Below the pieces are notes generated by a model, which searched no databases, was not told where the DNA came from, and saw nothing but the letters and a program-made list of their open reading frames with translations. A stretch of DNA of 64,000 nt from Methylomonas sp. MK1 (GTDB lineage Bacteria; Pseudomonadota; Gammaproteobacteria; Methylococcales; Methylomonadaceae). Location of the stretch: NCBI RefSeq assembly GCF_000365425.1, contig NZ_AQOV01000001.1:2418001-2482000 (forward strand), read 5' to 3'. The position numbers and the translations under genes were made by a program. Shown in pieces: positions 1 to 8,359 of the stretch (position 1 is the stretch's first letter; the number at the start of each line of letters is the position of its first letter).

Positions 1-159
1 GCCTACGACTTTATCCAAGCGCATCCGGGCTTTAGCGAAGGTTTACCGGTAGCCCTGGGTTACACGTTTTACAATCAGCAACTCATCGCTTGGTTGCTGT
101 GTATACTGGTGCTGTCGATCCCGTTCTGGCCCCTCCGCTCAGGCAAAGCCAAGATTTAG
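1..159 (+). CDS. C-terminal fragment of an unidentified membrane protein
   Basis: The first 52 codons of frame 1 are open and end at a TAG at 157-159, so a gene enters from the left edge. The visible tail contains one clear hydrophobic segment ([15 protein letters not shown]) followed by a short basic end (RSGKAKI), which looks like a last membrane helix with a cytoplasmic tail. Too little is present to name the family. The next gene starts about 100 bases downstream on the same strand. Confidence 0.6.
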   Translation, partial: AYDFIQAHPGFSEGLPVALGYTFYNQQLIAWLLCILVLSIPFWPLRSGKAKI

Positions 160-260
160 CACGTACGATCAATGTTGCTCAAGCGGCTGGCTCCGGCAAC
201 GCGCCTATCGGCGCGTGCCCCAAGGCTAATTTTTCGGTAATCAACACAAGGACACCCCAT

Positions 261-1058
261 ATGTGGCTGCGCACTAGTTGCGAAATAACCTTCGATGTCA
301 GCATCGAGACTCCGTTCATTTTGATGCTGCGACCGCGCAACGGCGCCAATCAATGGGTAGCCCGCGAGTCGTATACATTGAATCCGACGGTGCCGGTATT
401 CGAATATACCGACTACTACGGCAATCTCTGCCAGCGCCTGATTGCGCCACCCGGCGAGTTTGCCGTGCGCACCAGCGCCGATATTCATACTAACGAGCAT
501 ATCGACGTCTGCCCCGGCGCACCGTTTACGGAAGTGCAGAGTCTGCCCGATTCGGTACTGACCTATCTGATCCCGACCCGCTATTGCGAATCCGACCGGT
601 TTATCGATCTGGCCCAGGAAATCGTCGCCGACGCCTTACCCGGCTACGACCAAGTCGCGACGCTGCATCGCTGGCTGCGTGACAATATCCGTTTCAATCC
701 GGACTCGCCGCATTTCCAGCTCTCGGCAGTCGAAACCAATATGGCCGGCGAAGGCGTCTGCCGCGAACTTGCCCATCTGGGCATCGCTCTGTGCCGGGCC
801 TTATGCATTCCGGCACGGATGGTGGTGGGCTATCTATACGGCTTGCAGCCTATGGATTTTCACGCCTGGTTCGAGGCTTATGTGGGCGGTCGATGGTATA
901 CCTTCGACCCGACCCAAGCCGAACCGTGCGGCGGTAGGGTCATCGTCGCTTACGGCCACGACGCGGCGGATGTGGCGATCTTTACCCAATTCGGACCGGC
1001 GCTTTATCCCATGCATATGGCCGCCAATGTCGAACGCCTGCCTGGCCCGCCGGATTAG
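261..1058 (+). CDS. transglutaminase-like (cysteine protease fold) domain protein
   Basis: A 265-residue protein. The N-terminal half is a beta-rich region (about 1-100) typical of bacterial transglutaminase-like proteins. The C-terminal half is the transglutaminase core with the expected triad: Cys167 in [10 protein letters not shown], His201 in DFHAWFEAY and Asp216 in TFDPT. The reading frame is open further upstream, but the ATG at 261 is preferred because AAGGA lies about nine bases before it and the upstream extension overlaps the preceding gene and has no domain. No signal peptide is visible from this start, so a cytoplasmic protein is likely. The substrate cannot be told; such proteins are thought to act as peptidases or amidases rather than cross-linkers. 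Confidence 0.85.
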   Translation: MWLRTSCEITFDVSIETPFILMLRPRNGANQWVARESYTLNPTVPVFEYTDYYGNLCQRLIAPPGEFAVRTSADIHTNEHIDVCPGAPFTEVQSLPDSVLTYLIPTRYCESDRFIDLAQEIVADALPGYDQVATLHRWLRDNIRFNPDSPHFQLSAVETNMAGEGVCRELAHLGIALCRALCIPARMVVGYLYGLQPMDFHAWFEAYVGGRWYTFDPTQAEPCGGRVIVAYGHDAADVAIFTQFGPALYPMHMAANVERLPGPPD

Positions 1059-1108
1059 CGCGCGCCCGGCGGCGCCATCACACATCGAGCAAAGGTGCGG
1101 ATTCCCGG

Positions 1109-1114
1109 TATAAT
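1109..1114 (+). promoter_or_regulatory. candidate -10 element for the CNNM-family gene
   Basis: A perfect TATAAT lies about 30 bases before the ATG at 1145. The sequence 17 bases upstream is a poor -35 match, so this is only a candidate housekeeping promoter. Confidence 0.35.
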
Positions 1115-1144
1115 GGCCATTCCGCTGTAATCAACGCTTTATTT

Positions 1145-2455
1145 ATGAGTAATCTTGTTCTGGTCGCCTGCGCCTTGTTGCTGGTATTTCTAAACGGCTT
1201 CTTTGTTGCGGTCGAGTTCAGTCTGGTCAAACTACGGCAGACCAGAATCAAGACCATCGAACAAACCGAAGGCTGGCGTGGCCGGATTCTCGCAAAAGTA
1301 CACAAAAAACTCGATGCCTATCTATCAGCCTGCCAACTCGGCATTACCCTAGCCTCGCTGGGGCTGGGATGGATAGGCGAACCGGCTTTCGCTGATCTGT
1401 TAATACCGCTATTTGCCAAGGCCGAAATCACTTCCCCGGAAATCATCCATAACGTCTCGTTTGCGTTTGCGTTTTGCACGATCTCCTTTCTGCATATCGT
1501 CGTTGGTGAGCAAGCCCCCAAGTCGCTGGCCATCCGCAATCCGGAAGGCATAGGCCTGTGGAGCGCCGGACCGCTTTACGCGCTGTACTGGTTGATGTAT
1601 CCGGCTATATGGTTGTTGAACGGCAGCGCCAACCTGGTGTTACGCATCGCCGGACTTAGCGATGGTCACAACCTGGACAGTCATTATTCCAACGAGGAAT
1701 TGAAACTGATTCTGCGCTCCAGCCGGGCCGGCGAGAACCTGACCAGCGACGAATGCAACGTGCTGGCCAAGGCGCTGGATTTCGGCAAGTTGGAGGTCTC
1801 TGATCTGATGCGGCCGATTCACGAAATTACCGCGCTGTATCAAGGCCAATCTCAACAACAAATGCTGGAAACGGTTTATAGCAGCTGTTTTAGCCGTTAC
1901 CCGTATTTCGACAGTAACGGTATCGATGTGCTGGGCATTATCCATTTAAAAGATTTGTTCTTGGCGCAACAACACGGCCAGCAAATCGACGATTTGGAAC
2001 CTTATTTACGCCCGATTCAACATATCTCCGCGCATATGCCGGCCTTGGAATTATTCCGACGCTTTACTCAAGGCTCGCCGCATTTTGCCGTCATCGGCCA
2101 GAAAGGCCACAAGCCGCACGGCTTTATCACGCTGGACAATTTGTTGTCGGCCATGGTCGGCGAAATCCGCGACGAATTTCGAAAAACCGAAAGCGACTGG
2201 ACCCGTCAAGACGACGGCAGCTTGCTCGGGAAAGGCAGCTTGCCGATTTTCTCGCTGGAGCGGATTCTAGGTATCGATGTGGAAAACGAAGAACTGGATC
2301 TTGACGACGTCGATTCCGTGGGCGGCATGATCCTGGCGCAATTGCGCGACATCCCCGAAGCCGGCGAGCGCATCGCCTTTAACGACTTTGAAATCGTCGT
2401 CAAGGAAATGAGCGGCCCACGTATCGAGTGGGTGCAGGTTTATCCTAAGCAATAA
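1145..2455 (+). CDS. CNNM/CorC-HlyC family transport protein (hemolysin-like, UPF0053)
   Basis: A 436-residue inner-membrane protein with the three-part order of the family: an N-terminal DUF21/CNNM membrane domain (about residues 1-190, starting with a hydrophobic helix and FFVAVEFSLVKLR), a pair of CBS domains (about 205-335) and a C-terminal CorC_HlyC domain (about 350-436). Members are linked to divalent cation (Mg2+/Co2+) or Na+-coupled transport; the older hemolysin name is misleading. The length is normal and the domains are complete. It appears to be transcribed alone. Confidence 0.9.
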   Translation: MSNLVLVACALLLVFLNGFFVAVEFSLVKLRQTRIKTIEQTEGWRGRILAKVHKKLDAYLSACQLGITLASLGLGWIGEPAFADLLIPLFAKAEITSPEIIHNVSFAFAFCTISFLHIVVGEQAPKSLAIRNPEGIGLWSAGPLYALYWLMYPAIWLLNGSANLVLRIAGLSDGHNLDSHYSNEELKLILRSSRAGENLTSDECNVLAKALDFGKLEVSDLMRPIHEITALYQGQSQQQMLETVYSSCFSRYPYFDSNGIDVLGIIHLKDLFLAQQHGQQIDDLEPYLRPIQHISAHMPALELFRRFTQGSPHFAVIGQKGHKPHGFITLDNLLSAMVGEIRDEFRKTESDWTRQDDGSLLGKGSLPIFSLERILGIDVENEELDLDDVDSVGGMILAQLRDIPEAGERIAFNDFEIVVKEMSGPRIEWVQVYPKQ

Positions 2456-2501
2456 TGTGAAAAGCTCACAGTGTAGCTAGCGACTCAGCCACCCCTTGTA
2501 G

Positions 2502-2527
2502 CCGCGATTAGCAAAGCGTAATCGCGG
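2502..2527. repeat. REP-like intergenic palindrome
   Basis: A perfect 9-bp inverted repeat, CCGCGATTA and TAATCGCGG, with an 8-base spacer, lies in the 228-base gap after the CNNM gene. It is similar in style to the palindromes at 18332 and 37960 and to short repetitive extragenic palindromes found in related genomes. Only one copy of this exact unit was noticed here. Confidence 0.45.
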
Positions 2528-2683
2528 GAATATTCAGTTGTAGTTGGATTGCTGCGCCCTTGGATTCTCCCCTCTAAACTAATCAAAACTGAAAACTTGG
2601 TGAAACAATCCTAGACGCCGTTTTCCGTAAGACTCAAGCCTGTATTGCTACCTCTCAATTTGATTCTAATAGGAGCTTAGCCG

Positions 2684-3613
2684 TTGCTCTCGCAGCCCAT
2701 CCACCACGATACCCCGTTCCCGTTTTTTTATGACCATTCCGCATTTTCTGCGGAGCAGTGCGCTGCGCTTGAAGATTTATTTTTGCAAGACGGTGATTGG
2801 CAGCATCGGGATGGGGCGTTTTATCGCTGCTCTCTCAAGGACGTTACTGAGAACATTCCCGCCGCTTTTCAAGCAGAAGTCCTCGCTAGAATGCGCGAGA
2901 TTACCGGATTACCACTCACCAATCGTGTTTTGGTCACGGCGCAACGGATGCTGCCTGGACAAGTGATTGGCATACACAGCGACCGGCCACTAGTCGGTTA
3001 TGAGATTGCCCGACTGGTCGTGCAACTGAATAAGCAATGGCAAGCCGAGCATGGCGGGGTGCTGGAATTATTTTCTTCGCCGGAGAGTGAAGCGGTTTTT
3101 AGGGTTAATCCAGAGCACAACAAAGCTTTCGGCTTTCTGCTGCACGGCGATTCATACCACGGCGTCACGGCGGCTATTCAGCCGCGACAAACCGTGGTCT
3201 TCAATTTCTGGCACGCGGCCAATACACCCGAGCTTGCCGAACACGTGCAAAGTTTGTTTGCCGACATGCATTTTTCCGAGCTACCGGCAACACTTAACCC
3301 CGTAGCCTCGGCTGCCGAAGCGAGTCTGCCCGAGGATGCAACATTTCATGCCGGATTGGCTGCGCTTGCACTCCATCGCTGGGGCTATGACGAGACTACC
3401 GTTATCGCGGGCTACCGGCACAGCGCCGGGCTTTCTGTCTGTGACACCAACGCTGCCGAGACCTTTTCAGCCGTGCGGCTGGCGGATTGGGTTGCGTCTT
3501 TGTATCGGGATTCGTTTGATCTGGCCCGTTGGCAAATCTTGCAAAACGAGCTTGAAGGAATGGAAATGTTTACACGCCTGAAGCCTACATGGCAGCATTG
3601 TCTGCCGGAATAG
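2684..3613 (+). CDS. 2-oxoglutarate/Fe(II)-dependent oxygenase family protein
   Basis: A 309-residue protein with the double-stranded beta-helix signature of 2OG-Fe(II) oxygenases. The iron ligands are His98 and Asp100 (GIHSDRP) and His159 (DSYHGV), and Arg168 (QPRQTVVFNFW) would bind 2-oxoglutarate. The substrate is unknown. The C-terminal ~110 residues are alpha-helical and do not match a domain I recognise. The start is a TTG supported by AGGAG seven bases upstream; no in-frame ATG in the first 60 codons would keep the domain whole. It stands alone, convergent with kup. Confidence 0.75.
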   Translation: MLSQPIHHDTPFPFFYDHSAFSAEQCAALEDLFLQDGDWQHRDGAFYRCSLKDVTENIPAAFQAEVLARMREITGLPLTNRVLVTAQRMLPGQVIGIHSDRPLVGYEIARLVVQLNKQWQAEHGGVLELFSSPESEAVFRVNPEHNKAFGFLLHGDSYHGVTAAIQPRQTVVFNFWHAANTPELAEHVQSLFADMHFSELPATLNPVASAAEASLPEDATFHAGLAALALHRWGYDETTVIAGYRHSAGLSVCDTNAAETFSAVRLADWVASLYRDSFDLARWQILQNELEGMEMFTRLKPTWQHCLPE

Positions 3614-3892
3614 AGATGGCTTGGCAATGGAAAGTCTGCCACCCATTCCCGTAACGGATTGTCGCAATCGACCCACAAGCGGTCTTTCGTCTATCTCAGT
3701 AACCTATCTCTGCATTAATTCAATTCGCCGACAGGCAAATATTATCCCTTAAAACGGCGCGGCGGCTGCGCAAAGCCCATAGGCCATCGGTGGTTTTCCT
3801 ATTTTTTGAAACCGCGATAGATTTTAGTTCGGAAAGAATTGACTTCGTCACCACGATACGAAATTACACATTCCATAGGATTATTTGTTTCG

Positions 3893-5770
3893 TCACAACT
3901 CAAGGCGAATACCTACCTCAATCACGCGTTCGACCGGAATTTTGAAATATTCGATAGCGCTGGATGCGTTGTGGAGCAAGAATCTAAATAGCGCCCTGCG
4001 CCATTTCGGCATGGGGCTTCTCCGGCGAAACGATATTCTCTCGTTACCGATGAAAAACGATGCAGCTTTTTGATCAATTACCAGTCCCTCATGGCTGCAT
4101 AGCTGGAGCGCGCGACGCACATCCTGTTCTTCCTGAAAGCCGAAATACATCTTCACCCTATAAAAATTGCCCTCGTCACCGAAAGCGCGAATTTTGATAC
4201 GGTGAGACTCATCGACGTACGGCTCGTCTTTGGTGACTATCGTCAGCACAATCATTTGCTCATGCAGCGCATGATTGTGTGCCAAATTGTGTAGCAGCAC
4301 CTGCGGTACGCCGTGTAGATTTTTGGCTAAATAAATCGCGGTACCGGGCACTTTGGCTAGCTTCTGGCCCTGAACTTTGTCTTCCAGTTCTTCAAACATC
4401 ACCCGTTTTTCATCCATATTTCTGGCCAGTAACTCGCGACCTTTAATCCAGGTGGTCATGATCAGGAACAATACGACACCCACGGTCAAAGGCAACCAAC
4501 CGCCCTCGGGTATTTTCAGCGTGTTGGCCAAGAAATATAAAATATCCAGGGTCAAAAAAATTGACAGAAAGTTGATACTGGTGACTTTATTCCACCGCCA
4601 CAATTCCGAAATGACGATAAACGCCAGTATCGTGGTGGTAATCATCGTGCCCGTTACCGCCAAGCCATAGGCAGAAGCCAATGCGGTGGATGATTTAAAA
4701 CCTGCTACCAGAATAAATACCGATGCCATCAACAACCAGTTCACGGCTGGAATATAGATTTGGCCCATTTCGTCACCCGAGGTATGCAGAATATTCATGC
4801 GTGGCGAATAGCCCAACTGGATAGCCTGTCTGGTCAATGAGAATGCCCCGGAAATAACCGCTTGCGAGGCAATCACCGTGGCCAATGTCGACAAAATCAG
4901 TAGCGGGTAAAGTGCCCAGTTTGGCGCGAGCAGATAAAACGGATTTTCAATCGCGTCGGGATGGCCCATCAACAGCGCCCCTTGTCCGAAGTAATTGAGC
5001 AGCAGGGCAGGAAACACAAAACTAAACCAGGCATACCGAATCGGCTTTAAACCAAAATGGCCCATGTCGGCATACAGCGCTTCGGCACCGGTAATGGCCA
5101 ACACCACCGAACCCATGATTAAAAATCCTTTCCAACCCAATTCACCTAGTAGACTAATCGCGTAATACGGATTGATAGCCTGTAATACTTCAGGTTGCTG
5201 GACAATATTGACTAGGCCCATGATCGCTAAGACCGCAAACCAAACACACATGATAGGCGCAAACAATTTGCCGACCGCCTCGGTGCCCCTGGCTTGAATC
5301 AAAAACAAGCCCCCCAATACCGCAAAGGTTATCGGCAACACGTAATGCTCCAGCTTTGGCGCGATGATTTGCAGCCCTTCCACCGCGCTCAACACCGATA
5401 TAGCCGGTGTGATAATGCTGTCGCCATAAAACAGCACCGCGCCAATCAAGCCGGTAGTGACGATGAAACTGGTTTTTTGCGGATTGTCCTTAGCAGTTTG
5501 TAGGGCCAAAGCCAGCAAAGCCATGATACCGCCCTCGCCCTTGTTGTCGGCACGCATGATGAAAATCGCGTATTTGGTGGTGACGACTAGCGTCAGTGAC
5601 CAAAAGATCAGTGACAGCGCGCCAAGAATGTGGGTGGTATCCGTCGTTAATCCGGCATGAAAGACTTCTTTAACGGCGTATAGGGGGCTGGTGCCTATAT
5701 CGCCAAAGACGACACCTATCGCGCTCAGCGTTAATCCGGTTAATGGTTGAGATTTATTGTCAGCAGACAT
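3893..5770 (-). CDS. kup: Kup-family low-affinity potassium uptake protein
   Basis: A 625-residue inner-membrane K+/H+ symporter. The N-terminus has the family hallmark IGVVFGDIGTSPLYA (residues 17-31), followed by about twelve membrane segments and a roughly 150-residue soluble C-terminal domain, the normal Kup size. Kup works as the constitutive, low-affinity route, complementing the inducible Kdp ATPase encoded further along the window. It is on the same strand as the marC-dapA-kdpED run but separated from it by 226 bases, so it probably has its own promoter. No KdpE-like box was found in front of it. Confidence 0.96.
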   Translation of the reverse strand: MSADNKSQPLTGLTLSAIGVVFGDIGTSPLYAVKEVFHAGLTTDTTHILGALSLIFWSLTLVVTTKYAIFIMRADNKGEGGIMALLALALQTAKDNPQKTSFIVTTGLIGAVLFYGDSIITPAISVLSAVEGLQIIAPKLEHYVLPITFAVLGGLFLIQARGTEAVGKLFAPIMCVWFAVLAIMGLVNIVQQPEVLQAINPYYAISLLGELGWKGFLIMGSVVLAITGAEALYADMGHFGLKPIRYAWFSFVFPALLLNYFGQGALLMGHPDAIENPFYLLAPNWALYPLLILSTLATVIASQAVISGAFSLTRQAIQLGYSPRMNILHTSGDEMGQIYIPAVNWLLMASVFILVAGFKSSTALASAYGLAVTGTMITTTILAFIVISELWRWNKVTSINFLSIFLTLDILYFLANTLKIPEGGWLPLTVGVVLFLIMTTWIKGRELLARNMDEKRVMFEELEDKVQGQKLAKVPGTAIYLAKNLHGVPQVLLHNLAHNHALHEQMIVLTIVTKDEPYVDESHRIKIRAFGDEGNFYRVKMYFGFQEEQDVRRALQLCSHEGLVIDQKAASFFIGNERISFRRRSPMPKWRRALFRFLLHNASSAIEYFKIPVERVIEVGIRLEL

Positions 5771-5996
5771 TACAAAAAACCTGTGTAGATCAGGAGAAAA
5801 TCAAGCAGACCGTTTTTGGATCTGAATCAAATGAAAGGCTCGAAACAATTGGTTTAGCAAACCCGAGTCTTACTAGGAAAAGCGCGCGACTATACGCAAT
5901 TTCATCTAAAAAAATTGTAAAAATTTGCCCTGTAAATTCGGAAATTTTCGATTCTGACGCTCAAATTGTTGGTTTGGAATCAGTATTTGGCTGCGG

Positions 5997-6644
5997 TTAC
6001 GCCAACGGTTTCACCAATATCGGGAAAACAGCGCCCAATCCTTTAGTAATAAACTCCACGGCTATCGACAAAATGATCAATCCAAAAACCCGTGTAATTA
6101 CATTCATGCCGGTTCTGCCCAGCAAATGGGCTATTTTCTCGGCCATTAACAAGCATGTCAGAACGATCAAGGCTATGGTGGCGATGACGCAAACGGCCAA
6201 GACGTCATAATTCCAGGACGGATTTAGGTTATGGTTGACGATCACGGTACTCATTGCGCCGGGCCCACTGAGCAAGGGAATGGCCATTGGCACGACCGCG
6301 ATAGACTCTTTATCGACAGACTCGGCCCGTTCCTCCGGCGTGTTTCTGGATCGATCATGCGACGCTTTGACCATGGAAACGCCCATTAACATGATGACTA
6401 TGCCACCGGCAATTTGAAACGACGGAATGCTGATCCCAAAAAATGCCAGCCAACTATTGCCGGCAGTGTGTGCAAATAGCAGTACCGCGCCAACCGACAA
6501 AGCACAAACGCAGGCGATACGTCGCCTCTCCTCAGAGCTGCGGTGATCGGTCAAGCTGATGAAAAGCGGGATAGCGCCGATAGGGTCCACTACCGACAAG
6601 AGTCCCGCAAGCAATTTGATGTATTCATCTACTTCCACAATCAT
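5997..6644 (-). CDS. MarC-family inner membrane protein
   Basis: A 215-residue protein with about six hydrophobic segments. The start, LLAGLLSVVDPIGAIPLFISLT, matches the MarC family (TIGR00427), as do internal patches such as PLLSGPGAMSTVIV. The family's function is unknown; the old multiple-antibiotic-resistance link was not upheld. Its start lies seven bases after the dapA stop, so it is almost certainly the last gene of the potassium-channel/kdpDE/dapA transcript. Confidence 0.9.
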   Translation of the reverse strand: MIVEVDEYIKLLAGLLSVVDPIGAIPLFISLTDHRSSEERRRIACVCALSVGAVLLFAHTAGNSWLAFFGISIPSFQIAGGIVIMLMGVSMVKASHDRSRNTPEERAESVDKESIAVVPMAIPLLSGPGAMSTVIVNHNLNPSWNYDVLAVCVIATIALIVLTCLLMAEKIAHLLGRTGMNVITRVFGLIILSIAVEFITKGLGAVFPILVKPLA

Positions 6645-6651
6645 GGTTCTT

Positions 6652-7611
6652 TCACGGTAGATTTTGGCCTTTTATCAGGATGTCATCGATGGGAATATGT
6701 GGGGCAGTGAGTTTTGCAGTCATGATCTGAAGTTCGTGCAACAGTGCCGCCATCTTCTCATTGCTAATGCCGGACAAAGGTAAGCGGCATCCACCCACAT
6801 TAAGACCCAAATGATTCATGATGGCTTTAATGGGTGCGGGATTCGACCCTGACTTTAACAATGCCCGGCAAAAACCATGAATGGCTTGCGCAATAAATTT
6901 CGATTGATTTAGTTCCCGGCGCTCGAAACTGGCGACCAGTTCGTTCATCACGCTAGGCATCACGTTGGCCGCCACGGAAATGACGCCCACGCCACCCACC
7001 GCAAGAATCGGCAAAGTCAGCGAGTCGTCACCGGAAAACACCGAGAAAGGCCGGTCAAGTTGATAAGACCGGTAGACAATTTCGGTGATTTGATCGAGAT
7101 TACCATTAGAAGCTTTTAATCCGATAATAGACGGGCATTTTTCGCAAAGCGCCATGATCAGCTCGACGCCCAACTCGACACCGGTTCGGCTGGGAATATC
7201 GTAAAGAATGATGGGAAGACCCACTTTATCCAGTTCTTGATAATGCGCCAGTATCCCCTCCGGGCTAGGCCGGTTGTAATACGGCGTGACAACCAGGCAA
7301 GCATCTGCACCTAACTTGGCGGCTTGCTCGGTCCGTCGCACGGCTTCTCGGGTACTGTTCGAGCCGGTGCCCGGAATGATTTTGAGAGAGGTAGACCGGG
7401 CGGCTTCGATTGTTGTCGACACCACAGTTGCCCACTCGTCGTCCGACAAAGTCGGCGACTCGCCGGTCGTGCCGCAAGGAACGATGGCCACCGTGCCACT
7501 GATGGCGTGGAACTCGATTAATTCGACAAGTTTTTCCCGGTTGACGGATTGGTCGTTATCGCCATGAAAAGGGGTAACCAGCGCTACAACGGAGCCGTTC
7601 AATAGTTGCAT
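6652..7611 (-). CDS. dapA: 4-hydroxy-tetrahydrodipicolinate synthase
   Basis: Condenses pyruvate with aspartate semialdehyde in lysine and diaminopimelate synthesis. The 319-residue protein has the DapA core: PCGTTGESPTLSDDEW (active-site threonines), TPYYNRPSPEG (catalytic tyrosine), YDIPSRTG (substrate arginine) and GLKASNG (Schiff-base lysine). It is somewhat longer than the usual ~292 residues, with the excess at the C-terminal end. It sits 25 bases after kdpE and 7 before marC. Finding a lysine gene in a potassium operon is unusual, so it could be a second DapA paralogue or another member of the aldolase superfamily. Confidence 0.88.
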   Translation of the reverse strand: MQLLNGSVVALVTPFHGDNDQSVNREKLVELIEFHAISGTVAIVPCGTTGESPTLSDDEWATVVSTTIEAARSTSLKIIPGTGSNSTREAVRRTEQAAKLGADACLVVTPYYNRPSPEGILAHYQELDKVGLPIILYDIPSRTGVELGVELIMALCEKCPSIIGLKASNGNLDQITEIVYRSYQLDRPFSVFSGDDSLTLPILAVGGVGVISVAANVMPSVMNELVASFERRELNQSKFIAQAIHGFCRALLKSGSNPAPIKAIMNHLGLNVGGCRLPLSGISNEKMAALLHELQIMTAKLTAPHIPIDDILIKGQNLP

Positions 7612-7636
7612 AGTGTTTTTATCCTCGATTGAGGTG

Positions 7637-8335
7637 TTACGAGACTTTCAGTCGATAACCGACACCGGACTCAGTCAGTAACAATTTTGGCTGGGTGGGG
7701 TCTGCTTCCAGTTTCTGGCGGAGTTGACTCATGTAGATGCGCAGATAATGGGCGTTCTCCTCGAAAGAAGGCCCCCAGACGTCCTTAAGGATTTGCTGAT
7801 GGGTCAGGACTTTGCCGGCATTTTTAACCAAGACCGTTAGCAAGCGGTATTGAATCGGGGTGAGGTGAATTTCTTGGTCATCGACACTGACCACGCGATT
7901 GAGTAGGTCCACTTTCAGATTGCCGGTGCTGAACACATCAGACTGACTTTGTTCCTGCGGCCTGCTCGCATGCCGCAGCGCCACGCGTATCCTGGCTAAC
8001 AATTCGCCAAAACCGAACGGTTTGGTCAAATAATCGTCGGCCCCGACATCCAAGGCGTCGATCTTCTGCTGCTCGCTGCTCCGCGCCGATAGAATAATGA
8101 TGGGCACGGCTGACCAGGCGCGAATAGCCTTGATCACCTCGACACCATCCATATCCGGCAACCCCAGATCGAGTATCAGTAAGTCGGGCTTGCGCACACC
8201 AACCTCGACGATACCTCGTTTGCCGGTATCGGCATCAAATACGTTAAAGCCGTGAGTACTGAGACTGGTGCGCAGAAAACGCCGAATGGAGGGATCGTCT
8301 TCTATGACAATAATGACAGGATCGGTTTTAGCCAT
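7637..8335 (-). CDS. kdpE: KdpE response regulator
   Basis: A 232-residue OmpR/PhoB-type regulator. The receiver domain (about 1-120) has the acidic pocket Asp13/Asp14, the phosphoacceptor Asp56 in LDLGLPDMDG and Lys in LTKPFGFGELLARIR. The C-terminal winged helix (about 135-230) ends ESGVGYRL. It follows kdpD by 24 bases. Phosphorylated KdpE activates kdpFABC in other bacteria. The window contains three boxes that fit its known binding site, at 12247, 23310 and 24100. Confidence 0.94.
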   Translation of the reverse strand: MAKTDPVIIVIEDDPSIRRFLRTSLSTHGFNVFDADTGKRGIVEVGVRKPDLLILDLGLPDMDGVEVIKAIRAWSAVPIIILSARSSEQQKIDALDVGADDYLTKPFGFGELLARIRVALRHASRPQEQSQSDVFSTGNLKVDLLNRVVSVDDQEIHLTPIQYRLLTVLVKNAGKVLTHQQILKDVWGPSFEENAHYLRIYMSQLRQKLEADPTQPKLLLTESGVGYRLKVS

Positions 8336-8359
8336 AACAAAACATCCTTAGCGTGGGCA

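Noticed and set aside
5771-5996. KdpE-like box before kup
   Set aside because: TGTAAA occurs twice, but the copies are 15 bp apart in place of 11, so the arrangement does not fit.
5743-6210. Plus-strand ORF of 155 codons spanning the kup-marC gap
   Set aside because: Its ends are antisense to kup and marC; the middle has no ribosome binding site. It is a by-product of the antisense frames.
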